From contig JANQUX010000182.1 of the NCBI GenBank assembly GCA_030730545.1, forward strand, positions 1 through 7,067: DNA of 7,067 nucleotides. Reading direction: 5' to 3'. The notes under the pieces were generated by a model. The model was not told where the DNA came from and did no database searches. It saw only the letters and a program-made list of their open reading frames with translations. Origin of the DNA: Maribacter sp. (GTDB taxonomy: Bacteria; Bacteroidota; Bacteroidia; Flavobacteriales; Flavobacteriaceae). Within the stretch, counting starts at the first letter, position 1; the number at the start of each line of letters is the position of its first letter. Below are positions 1-6,336 of this stretch, one piece after another. The position numbers were made by a program, and so were the translations under genes.

Positions 1-10
1 CAATCTAATA

Positions 11-38
11 ACTAGCCAATTAGTTTTTAGTGCTATTT
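11..38. repeat. Possible degenerate copy of the cassette repeat
   Basis: This AT-rich stretch starts with actagcca and continues with tttttag and ctattt. The same words occur in the same order in the reverse complement of the right arm of the hem-operon cassette (6330-6363). With gaps allowed the two resemble each other, but the only long exact match is 8 nt, which can arise by chance in DNA of this composition. It may mark the edge of another cassette lying mostly upstream of the window. The rest of the first 84 bases shows no gene. Confidence 0.18.
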
Positions 39-84
39 AATTTTAGTAAGTTGTAATTCGTCAAAAACTATAATACATTTTAGA

Positions 85-246
85 ATGAACACCATTTTTG
101 ATACCGTACCCATAAGCGCGCTATACTTCTTTTTAGCTTCGACATTAGGCATACTGGTTGCCTATTGGATAGTTTCTTATTTCATTAAAAAATATGGAAA
201 AGACCCTAAGTATTTATTACCTAATGGAGCGTTTAAAAAAAATTAG
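85..246 (+). CDS. Small membrane ORF; probable out-of-frame N-terminus of the MscS channel
   Basis: This 53-codon frame starts at ATG 85 and stops at TAG 244. Residues about 11-34 form one strong hydrophobic segment, followed by a basic stretch (residues 34-39, FIKKYG). It overlaps the first 53 nt of the 194-1156 frame. Its last codons run through an eight-A tract, and dropping one A would fuse it in frame to the channel protein at Lys15, giving 356 residues with the order GAFKK then ISRPILF across the joint. An extra N-terminal helix fits the MscS superfamily, where the number of helices before the pore helix varies. It could instead be an independent small membrane protein translationally coupled to the channel gene. 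What is seen is the reading frame and the hydrophobicity; that it belongs to the channel is inferred. Confidence 0.5.
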   Translation: MNTIFDTVPISALYFFLASTLGILVAYWIVSYFIKKYGKDPKYLLPNGAFKKN

Positions 247-1156
247 TCGCCCCATTCTATTCATATTCCTTTCCATATTAATTCGCTCAGAATCTTTACG
301 TACGCTATTTCAAGTAGAGCATCATGAATATTGGTTCAAAAAAACCAGTGTCATACTTTTTATCGTTTCTGTAACCTGGTTGCTACTCAACCTATTAAAA
401 ATTACAAAAAGAGTAATCGTAAATAACTATGATGTCAATGTAGAAAATAACCTGAAAGCACGTCAAATATATACCCAGTTCAATATTTTAGAACGCATTT
501 TCATGATTACCATAATCATATTAGCAGCTGGCGCTATACTCATGAGTTTTGAAAGCATACGCGAATTGGGCGTTAGTATTTTTGCATCTGCAGGTGTTGC
601 GGGTATAATAATCGGTTTTTCTGCACAAAAAATGATCGGTACCGTATTGGCAGGCATACAGATTGCCATAGCGCAACCAATTAAAATTGATGATGTTGTT
701 ATCGTTGAAGGAGAATGGGGTCGCATTGAAGAAATTACATTGACCTATGTTGTGGTGAAAATTTGGGATAAAAGAAGGCTAATTGTTCCCACCCCTTATT
801 TTATTGAAAAACCATTTCAAAACTGGACCAAGACTTCATCAGATATTTTGGGTACTGTCTTTTTATATACCGACTACAACGTATCTTTCGATGCGCTTCG
901 AGAAGAGTTGACCAAAATTCTGGAAAACACAGACCTTTGGGACAAGGAAGTTAATGTGCTTCAAGTAACCGAAAGTAAACAAAACTGTGTTGAAATTAGA
1001 GCTCTTATGAGCGCAAAAGACTCCCCTACCGCTTGGGATTTACGTGTGCTTGTCCGCGAAAAACTAATTACATTCTTGCAGCAAAATTACCCAGAAAGCA
1101 TTGCCAGGAATAGAGTTTTGTTGGAAAAATCTACGGATGAAAATAACAATGCATAA
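194..1156 (+). CDS. MscS-family mechanosensitive ion channel
   Basis: An inner-membrane small-conductance mechanosensitive channel protein, expected to open under membrane tension and release solutes during hypo-osmotic shock. In the 320-aa frame, hydrophobic segments lie at about 19-30, 51-70 and 102-118. They are followed by the pore-lining TM3 region at about 124-160, rich in Gly and Ala (FASAGVAGIIIGFSAQ, then IGTVLAGIQIA). Next comes the MscS beta domain (about 162-211), with IKIDDVVIVEGEWGRIEEI and the RRLIVPTPYF signature, and then the alpha/beta C-terminal domain. The MscS assignment is secure from these motifs. The start is not: ATG 194 and ATG 224 are both possible, but the first 14 residues look like an out-of-frame reading of the 85-246 ORF, so the native protein may begin at 85 with a frameshift at 235-242. 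The next gene follows after 9 nt, suggesting cotranscription. Confidence 0.9.
   Translation: MEKTLSIYYLMERLKKISRPILFIFLSILIRSESLRTLFQVEHHEYWFKKTSVILFIVSVTWLLLNLLKITKRVIVNNYDVNVENNLKARQIYTQFNILERIFMITIIILAAGAILMSFESIRELGVSIFASAGVAGIIIGFSAQKMIGTVLAGIQIAIAQPIKIDDVVIVEGEWGRIEEITLTYVVVKIWDKRRLIVPTPYFIEKPFQNWTKTSSDILGTVFLYTDYNVSFDALREELTKILENTDLWDKEVNVLQVTESKQNCVEIRALMSAKDSPTAWDLRVLVREKLITFLQQNYPESIARNRVLLEKSTDENNNA
235..242 (+). other. A8 homopolymer at the presumed frameshift point
   Basis: Eight consecutive A residues sit where the 85-246 frame and the 194-1156 frame can be joined without loss. Seven A residues would restore one open frame from 85 to 1156. Runs of this length are known sites of RNA-polymerase slippage, of phase-variable mutation and of sequencing error; the sequence alone cannot say which applies here. 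Confidence 0.5.
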
Positions 1157-1165
1157 TTTAGCTTT

Positions 1166-2008
1166 ATGAAACATACTTTCTTATTTCTTTTGTTCTTCGG
1201 ATGCGTTGCATCTGGTTTTTCTCAACAAATAACCTGCTCTCCAAAAGACAAGGTTGCTGTTGAGAAAAAACTTGCTGAAATTGACGGAATGTTTCAGGGT
1301 AATTTTGGTGAAACCATGGTAAGCGTTGGTAAAACGTTTATGAAAACTCCGTATGTTGCCAAAACCCTAGAGATTGGAGATACAGAAACATTGGTGGTAA
1401 ACCTTCATGGGTTAGATTGCACCACATTCGTTGAGAATGTATTGGACTTTTCTAAGCTGTTAAGACAAAAAAATCTTTCATTTGATGCATTCGTCAAAAA
1501 CCTAGAAGTTATTAGATACAAAGACGGCGAACTAGAAGGTTACGCTTCTCGTTTACATTACTTTTCTGAGTGGATTGCAAACAATGCCGAGAAAGGACTT
1601 CTAAAAGATATTACTGGTGAAATTGGCGGTGCAGAAATCACGAAGGATATTAATTTTATGAGTACCCATAGAGATTTGTATCCGTTTTTGTCTGATGACA
1701 TAAATTACTCAAAAATTAAAGCTTCTGAAAACTATTTAAACAGTCAGGCTATTTGTGTACTTGCACAAGATGAAATTGCCGAGAACGAACATCTTATTCA
1801 ATCTGGAGATATTATAGCACTTGCCACTTCTATAAACGGATTAGATGTTACCCATACGGGAATTGCTACGCGCGAAAATGATGGTAGAATTCATTTATTA
1901 CATGCATCGACAGGATCAATGGAAGTTGAAGTATCTAAATTACCGCTAGCGGATTACCTAAAAGGCATAAAAAGCAACACCGGTATTATGGTTGCAAGAC
2001 CACTATAA
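1166..2008 (+). CDS. Secreted DUF1460 protein, NlpC/P60-like amidase/peptidase
   Basis: A 280-aa exported protein of the DUF1460 ('N-acetylmuramoyl-L-alanine amidase-like') family, which has a papain-like NlpC/P60-type fold and is thought to act on cell-wall muropeptides in the periplasm. Residues 1 to about 20 are a signal peptide (basic start, Phe/Leu-rich core, ending SGFSQ). The Cys at position 13 does not form a convincing lipobox. The probable nucleophile is Cys85 in the motif LDCTTFVENVL, and the probable catalytic His is His230 in VTHTGIA. Other typical family stretches are RLHYFSEW (129-136), MSTHRDLYPFL (165-175) and LLHASTGSMEVE (244-255). The start codon lies 9 nt after the channel stop, so the two are probably cotranscribed. 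The substrate is not shown by the sequence; the family assignment is from motif recognition. Confidence 0.88.
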   Translation: MKHTFLFLLFFGCVASGFSQQITCSPKDKVAVEKKLAEIDGMFQGNFGETMVSVGKTFMKTPYVAKTLEIGDTETLVVNLHGLDCTTFVENVLDFSKLLRQKNLSFDAFVKNLEVIRYKDGELEGYASRLHYFSEWIANNAEKGLLKDITGEIGGAEITKDINFMSTHRDLYPFLSDDINYSKIKASENYLNSQAICVLAQDEIAENEHLIQSGDIIALATSINGLDVTHTGIATRENDGRIHLLHASTGSMEVEVSKLPLADYLKGIKSNTGIMVARPL

Positions 2009-2012
2009 CTTT

Positions 2013-2903
2013 CTAACTACCCGCTAACGCCAATAAGTATTTTTTAGGGGTGGTATTATACTTCTTCTTAAAGGCAGCTATGAAATGACTAGAGGTACTA
2101 TACCCTACTTTGAGTCCGATTTCATTGACATTATACTGACCGGTTTCTAAAAGTCGCTTGGCATACTCCATTTTATGGTCAAATAAAAAGCTGTAGACCG
2201 AATCACCATAAATTTGCTTAAATCCTTCTTTTAGGCGTTTTAAACTCAGACCGATTTCACTTGATAGCTCAGCCAAAGTTGGTGGTTCTGCCATATTCGC
2301 CAAAATAATTTCTTTGGCTTTTTTAATCTTCTTCACATTTTCCTCATCAGCCAAATACGGGCATTGTTCAATATCTGCATTGGGGCTTCTATTAAAATAC
2401 AAAGCTATCAATTCGTAAATTTTACCTTTTACATAAAGTGATTTTATAGAAGGATGTAAATTATAGTTCACGATCTGACTCAAAATAACCGCTATCGAAG
2501 GTGAAAATGGTTCTTGAGAATAGTACTTCTTTTCTTTATTATCTGAACTCAAAAACGGAATATAATCTGCTTCTGCAGTAAATAGTGAATGAAACTTTCT
2601 TAAGGTCATTATTACAGAAACCAAAGATGATTTTGGATCAAGCTTCAAATTCAAGGGCAGGTCTAACTGCGTGTTATACAGTAGTAAAGAATTCTCTTCG
2701 CGTACATCTAAACTATAATTCCCTTGATTGAAGTTATATGTACCACTTCCCTTTAAACAAAAGTGAAATTGAATAAAGCGTTTATTAATTTCGCGGGTAT
2801 AGTGTACTGCCACATCTTCTTCATTCTGAAATTTAAGCACATAAAATCCGTCTTCAATTAAAACTTCGTCGTACGACCCTTGAGCGTTACTTTCTATCTC
2901 CAT
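2013..2903 (-). CDS. AraC-family (PchR-like) transcriptional regulator
   Basis: A 296-aa DNA-binding regulator. Residues 1 to about 185 form a beta-rich N-terminal sensor region of the PchR-like type, with no recognisable metal-binding motif. The C-terminal AraC domain (about 192-292) has both helix-turn-helix units: TLAELSSEIGLSLKRLKEGF (209-228) and NVNEIGLKVGYSTSSHFIAA (258-277), followed by FKKKYNTTPKKY. The LKEGFK pattern in place of the usual FSRxFK resembles PchR-type AraC proteins, several of which respond to iron chelates or control iron uptake. The gene is divergent from hemA and ends 4 nt from the convergent DUF1460 stop. Divergence from a heme operon suggests that it controls hemA or itself in response to an iron or heme signal; this is inference. 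ATG 2903 is the only start that includes the whole N-terminal domain. Confidence 0.9.
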   Translation of the reverse strand: MEIESNAQGSYDEVLIEDGFYVLKFQNEEDVAVHYTREINKRFIQFHFCLKGSGTYNFNQGNYSLDVREENSLLLYNTQLDLPLNLKLDPKSSLVSVIMTLRKFHSLFTAEADYIPFLSSDNKEKKYYSQEPFSPSIAVILSQIVNYNLHPSIKSLYVKGKIYELIALYFNRSPNADIEQCPYLADEENVKKIKKAKEIILANMAEPPTLAELSSEIGLSLKRLKEGFKQIYGDSVYSFLFDHKMEYAKRLLETGQYNVNEIGLKVGYSTSSHFIAAFKKKYNTTPKKYLLALAGS

Positions 2904-2925
2904 TTTATTAAATTGTTTTTATATC

Positions 2926-2946
2926 TATTTAGAAAGCATCTAAATA
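2926..2946. promoter_or_regulatory. Perfect 8-bp inverted repeat before the AraC gene
   Basis: TATTTAGA (2926-2933) and TCTAAATA (2939-2946) are exact inverted repeats separated by 5 nt. The centre lies about 33 nt before the regulator's start codon. It could be a dimer-binding operator or a hairpin in the regulator's mRNA leader. AraC proteins usually bind direct repeats, so the regulator itself is not the obvious ligand. The symmetry is seen directly; the function is inferred, and AT-rich DNA gives such repeats by chance fairly often. Confidence 0.35.
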
Positions 2947-3053
2947 AAATAAGGTTCATTCGCTGTAACCGTCATAAAATTATAGCTAATTAACTGATAA
3001 ATATCATATTTTGACCAAAAATTCGGCAGGCGACATTAATTGTACCTCTAGCG

Positions 3054-3085
3054 TTGTTTTTATTGAATAGATGCTCCTACTTTTG
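3054..3085 (+). promoter_or_regulatory. Predicted hemA operon promoter (TTG / TAnnTTTG type)
   Basis: TTG at 3054-3056 and TACTTTTG at 3078-3085 match the -33 and -7 elements of the Bacteroidota housekeeping promoter, with 21 nt between them; the -7 box is a perfect TAnnTTTG. Transcription would begin a few bases after 3085, leaving a leader of only about 4-8 nt before ATG 3096. The same TTG could be misread as an upstream start codon for hemA, but promoter DNA cannot also be translated from this transcript. Confidence 0.55.
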
Positions 3086-3095
3086 TATCCGCTTT

Positions 3096-4352
3096 ATGAA
3101 GGACTATCACATTTCTAAACACAACTCCTTTTACACTATTGGCCTTAACTATAAAAAGGCTGATGCTGAAGCCCGTGGTAAATTTAGCTTAGACGAAGTA
3201 GCTGTAAAAGCACTTTTAATAGAAGCCAAAAACCAGGGGATAGATGGTTTGTTAGCGACATCGACCTGTAACCGTACCGAGTTACATGGTTTTGCACAAC
3301 ATCCTTTTCAACTTATAAAATTATTATGCGACCACTCTAACGGAACCGTTGAGGCTTTTCAAGAGGTGGCGTATGTATACAAAAATAAAGAAGCTATCAA
3401 TCACTTGTTCCGAGTAGGTACAGGTTTAGATAGCCAAATACTTGGCGATTTTGAAATCATCAGTCAATTAAAGCAAAGTTTTAAGCGTTCAAAAGAATTG
3501 GGTATTGCCAATCCGTTTATTGAAAGACTTTGTAACAGCATTATACAAGCCAGCAAACGTATTAAAAATGAAACTGAAATTTCATCTGGTGCTACTTCGG
3601 TAGCATTTGCGTCTGTACAATACATTTTGCGTAATGTAGAAAATGTATCCGAAAAGAATATTCTTTTATTCGGAACCGGAAAAATTGGTCGTAATACCTG
3701 CGAGAATTTAATAAAGCATACCAAGAATCCGCATATCACCCTAATCAATAGAACTAAAGGTAAAGCTGAGCAAATTGCAGGCAAGTTCAACCTTATGGTA
3801 AAAGATTATGGCGATTTACAGTCCGAAATTAGAACTTCAGATATTTTGGTAGTTGCCACCGGTGCTCAAAAACCTACAATTACCAAAGAATTAATATATA
3901 CGAACAAACCATTATTGATATTAGATCTTTCCGTTCCTAAGAATGTAGATGATGCTATTTCAGAAATGGAGAATGTTACTGTAATTCATTTAGATCATTT
4001 ATCCCAAATGACAGATGAAACCTTAGAGCGTAGAAAGCAATATATACCAGAGGCAGAAGCCATAAACGAAGAGGTTAAAAACGATTTCAACCAATGGTTA
4101 GAAACCAGAAAATTTGCCCCTGTAATTAAGGCTCTAAAGAAAAAATTAAAGACTATTAAAGATGAGGAGCTAGACTACCAATCTAAAAAAACGGTAGATT
4201 TTAATTCGCACCAAGCAGATTTGGTCACGAACCGCATCATTCAAAAAATAACCAAGCAATTTGCAAATCATCTAAAAGATGACACGGTAGATTCCAATTC
4301 AAGTTTAGAATTTATCCAGAAAGTATTTCAATTAGAATTGGACGAACAATGA
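3096..4352 (+). CDS. hemA: Glutamyl-tRNA reductase
   Basis: A cytoplasmic enzyme reducing glutamyl-tRNA(Glu) to glutamate-1-semialdehyde with NADPH, the first committed step of C5-pathway tetrapyrrole synthesis. From ATG 3096 the protein is 418 aa, the usual family length. The catalytic cysteine is Cys58 in STCNRTE (56-62). The N-terminal domain continues with HLFRVGTGLDSQILGDFEII (103-122), the family's substrate-site stretch. The NADPH-binding Rossmann domain has FGTGKIGR (192-199) and LINRT (216-220), and the C-terminal helical dimerisation domain spans roughly 310-418. The frame is open back to TTG 3054, but those 14 extra codons contain the predicted promoter and precede the conserved N-terminus, so ATG 3096 is preferred. 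The stop overlaps the hemCD start in ATGA, implying translational coupling. Confidence 0.96.
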   Translation: MKDYHISKHNSFYTIGLNYKKADAEARGKFSLDEVAVKALLIEAKNQGIDGLLATSTCNRTELHGFAQHPFQLIKLLCDHSNGTVEAFQEVAYVYKNKEAINHLFRVGTGLDSQILGDFEIISQLKQSFKRSKELGIANPFIERLCNSIIQASKRIKNETEISSGATSVAFASVQYILRNVENVSEKNILLFGTGKIGRNTCENLIKHTKNPHITLINRTKGKAEQIAGKFNLMVKDYGDLQSEIRTSDILVVATGAQKPTITKELIYTNKPLLILDLSVPKNVDDAISEMENVTVIHLDHLSQMTDETLERRKQYIPEAEAINEEVKNDFNQWLETRKFAPVIKALKKKLKTIKDEELDYQSKKTVDFNSHQADLVTNRIIQKITKQFANHLKDDTVDSNSSLEFIQKVFQLELDEQ

Positions 4353-5929
4353 GTAAAGTAATACGATTAGGCACACGCGATAGCGAATTAGCGCTATGGC
4401 AGGCGAATACCGTTAAAAGTCAACTTCAAGCATTAGGTTATAAAGTAAAATTAGTCCCTGTAAAATCTACAGGAGATTTGATTTTAGACAAACCCCTATA
4501 TGAATTAGGAATTACAGGTGTGTTTACCAAAACATTAGATGTCGCCATGATCAATGGTGATATTGATATTGCCGTACATTCTATGAAAGATGTACCTACT
4601 GCCCTGCCACAAGGCATTGTAAAAGCTGCTGTTTTAAAGCGCGGTAATTACATGGACATTATGGCGTTTAAAGACAATGAAGAATTTTTAGGTTCTCGCG
4701 AAGGTGTAATTGCAACGGGTAGTTTACGTAGACAAGCACAATGGCTAAATAGATACCCAACACATACTGTTGTCGATTTAAGAGGGAATATAAATAGACG
4801 CTTAGAAAAACTTTACGAAAATGACTGGAACGGTGCCATTTTCGCCGCAGCCGGATTAGAACGTATCGGTTTAGAACCAGAAAATACTATCGGACTTGGT
4901 TGGATGTTACCAGCGCCTGCACAAGGTGCCATTATGGTAGTAGCCATGGAAGATGATGAAGAAATTCGTGAAGCCTGCGCACAACTTAATCATGAAGAAA
5001 CGGATACCTGTGTATCGCTAGAAAGAGAATTTCTAAGAGAATTAGAAGGTGGATGTAGCGCACCAATCGGTGCATTATCATATATCAACAAAGAAAATAT
5101 TGTTACCCTAAAAGGTATCTTGTTAAATGTTGACGGAAGCAAAAAATTAGAAGCTGAATTGACCGCACCACTTGGTAAGCATCAAAATTTAGGTATCGAC
5201 TGTGCTAAGAGTATTTTAGCCAGAGGCGGAAAGAGATTAATGACCGAACTGGCAAATGCAGGTTTAGAAGTAAATATCTTTTCTACCAAAAAACTGACTC
5301 CGCCACAACAGCTAATGCTAAACATATCGGTAAATGCCGATTCAGATGATTTTATAAAAATTAATCCGAATCGTATCTCTCCGATAATCTTGAAAAAAAG
5401 ACATAAAAATGTAGTTTTTACCAGTAAAAATGCGGTAGAAGCTGTATTAGCTAGTAGAGACGCTGCTGAATTAGATTTTGAAAACATATACTGCGTTGGC
5501 AGAAAAACCCGCAGATTTATTAAAAACAAGTTCGGTAAGGTTACCCATTATGAAAATAATGCAAAGGACTTAGCAAACTATTTGGTAGAATTTATTGACG
5601 GATCTGAGATTACTTATTTTCATGGTAATCTAAGTCTAGAAGAATTACCAAGTATTTTAGTAGAAAATAATATTGAGGTAAATGCAATAGAAGCCTACAG
5701 AACCAAACTTTCTGGCAAAGCAATACCAGAAAGTACAAAAGGTATAATGTTTTTTAGTCCGTCGAACGTAGAAAGCTATTTAAAAGAGAATTCTACCGAC
5801 AGAGTTGCCTATTGTATTGGTGAAACCACTGCAAATGCAGCAAGAGAACATTTCAAAGTAGTTAAAGTAGCCAAAATACCTACTGTAGAAAGTGTTATTG
5901 AATTGGTAAATGCTGATTATGTTGATTAA
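4349..5929 (+). CDS. hemC: HemC-HemD fusion: hydroxymethylbilane synthase / uroporphyrinogen-III synthase
   Basis: A 526-aa bifunctional cytoplasmic protein. Residues 1 to about 305 are HemC, which polymerises four porphobilinogens. Visible are the start IRLGTRDSELALWQA, the catalytic Asp81 in HSMKDVP, the cofactor-binding arginines in GSLRRQ (124-129) and DLRGNINRR (143-151), LPAPAQGA (187-194), and Cys236 in EGGCSAPIGA, which carries the dipyrromethane cofactor. Residues about 310-526 are HemD, which cyclises hydroxymethylbilane with inversion of ring D. Visible are VFTSKNAVEAV (356-366), YCVGRKT (381-387), a central EAYRTK (448-453) and the C-terminal FFSPSNVESYL and YCIGETTANAA. The frame runs unbroken through the junction. 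HemD domains are poorly conserved, so that half rests on these patterns and on position. The start overlaps the hemA stop by 4 nt. The downstream neighbour should be hemE, but the small cassette intervenes. Confidence 0.94.
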   Translation: MSKVIRLGTRDSELALWQANTVKSQLQALGYKVKLVPVKSTGDLILDKPLYELGITGVFTKTLDVAMINGDIDIAVHSMKDVPTALPQGIVKAAVLKRGNYMDIMAFKDNEEFLGSREGVIATGSLRRQAQWLNRYPTHTVVDLRGNINRRLEKLYENDWNGAIFAAAGLERIGLEPENTIGLGWMLPAPAQGAIMVVAMEDDEEIREACAQLNHEETDTCVSLEREFLRELEGGCSAPIGALSYINKENIVTLKGILLNVDGSKKLEAELTAPLGKHQNLGIDCAKSILARGGKRLMTELANAGLEVNIFSTKKLTPPQQLMLNISVNADSDDFIKINPNRISPIILKKRHKNVVFTSKNAVEAVLASRDAAELDFENIYCVGRKTRRFIKNKFGKVTHYENNAKDLANYLVEFIDGSEITYFHGNLSLEELPSILVENNIEVNAIEAYRTKLSGKAIPESTKGIMFFSPSNVESYLKENSTDRVAYCIGETTANAAREHFKVVKVAKIPTVESVIELVNADYVD

Positions 5930-5935
5930 TTAATC

Positions 5936-5969
5936 GCCTTTAGCTTTTGGCTGCTAGCCTTTGGCTTTT
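5936..5969 (+). repeat. Left arm of cassette, 21-nt tandem repeat
   Basis: gcctttagctttt (5936-5948) recurs as gcctttggctttt (5957-5969), one mismatch in 13, with a 21-nt period. Between them lies ggctgctagcc (5949-5959), a short self-complementary block. The arm starts 6 nt after the hemCD stop and ends 10 nt before the four-helix gene start, so it forms the whole leader of that gene. It is the inverted partner of 6335-6363. Confidence 0.8.
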
Positions 5970-5979
5970 TTAATAAATT

Positions 5980-6336
5980 ATGAGGGACTTTAAAAAGCTT
6001 GAAATATGGAAAAATGGAATTACCATAGTTAAGCATGTTTATAGTTTAATTCAAAAGTTGCCAAGCGAAGAAAAATTCGGACTTAAAAGTCAACTTTCAA
6101 GAGCTGCTGTTTCAGTTCCTTCTAATATTGCAGAAGGATGCAGCCGAAATAGTGAAGTTGAATTTAAACGATTTTTAGAGATTGCACTAGGTTCTCTTTT
6201 TGAAGTAGAAACTCAATTAATAATATCAGCAGAATTGAAATTTTTAGATAGTGAAGACTTGAAATTAATTTTTGAATTGATTTCAATAGAATCTAAAATG
6301 ATTAATAGTCTAATTAGTAAAATAAAAAATAGCTAA
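5980..6336 (+). CDS. Four helix bundle protein (23S rRNA intervening-sequence / Avd-like family)
   Basis: A 118-aa protein with the full family pattern: an F-x-x-LEIWK opening (4-11), [17 protein letters not shown] (27-43), [10 protein letters not shown] (44-53), [20 protein letters not shown] (59-78), and a final amphipathic helix. Four helices span nearly the whole length. Relatives are encoded in intervening sequences of bacterial 23S rRNA and, more distantly, are the Avd accessory proteins of diversity-generating retroelements, which form nucleic-acid-binding pentamers. A basic face here would fit RNA or DNA binding, but the molecular role of stand-alone members is not established. The gene is intact and starts at ATG 5980, where the conserved motif begins. 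Its last codons and stop lie inside the right repeat arm, tying gene and repeat together as one unit. It has no evident link to heme synthesis. Confidence 0.93.
   Translation: MRDFKKLEIWKNGITIVKHVYSLIQKLPSEEKFGLKSQLSRAAVSVPSNIAEGCSRNSEVEFKRFLEIALGSLFEVETQLIISAELKFLDSEDLKLIFELISIESKMINSLISKIKNS

Noticed and set aside
51..81. Possible promoter TTG (51-53), 20 nt, TACATTTT (74-81) before the channel gene
   Set aside because: The last, well-conserved G of TAnnTTTG is missing, and the implied transcription start would fall at or beyond ATG 85. It could still serve the 194 start, but support is too weak to annotate.
463..726. - strand frame of 87 codons inside the channel gene
   Set aside because: It lies antisense to the pore and beta-domain region, has no recognisable domain, and is explained by the coding strand's composition.
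1172..1204. Lipoprotein signal with Cys13 in the DUF1460 protein
   Set aside because: Residues FFGC do not fit the lipobox well and the cysteine is too close to the N-terminus; an ordinary signal peptide ending near SGFSQ fits better.
3464..3790. - strand frame of 108 codons inside hemA
   Set aside because: It is antisense to the conserved hemA NADPH domain and shows no family features.
5182..5529. - strand frame of 115 codons across the HemC-HemD junction
   Set aside because: It is antisense to a clear coding frame, and its hydrophobic look comes from the AT-rich opposite strand.
5941..5969. -7 promoter boxes in the left arm (TAGCTTTTG and TAGCCTTTG)
   Set aside because: Both have one base too many between TA and TTTG compared with TAnnTTTG, and no well-placed TTG partner is evident.
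5949..5971. Intrinsic terminator after hemCD (GGCT/AGCC hairpins followed by six T residues)
   Set aside because: The stems are only 4 bp with 3-nt loops, and the symmetry is better explained as part of the cassette arm. hemE downstream lacks an evident promoter, so termination here would be awkward.
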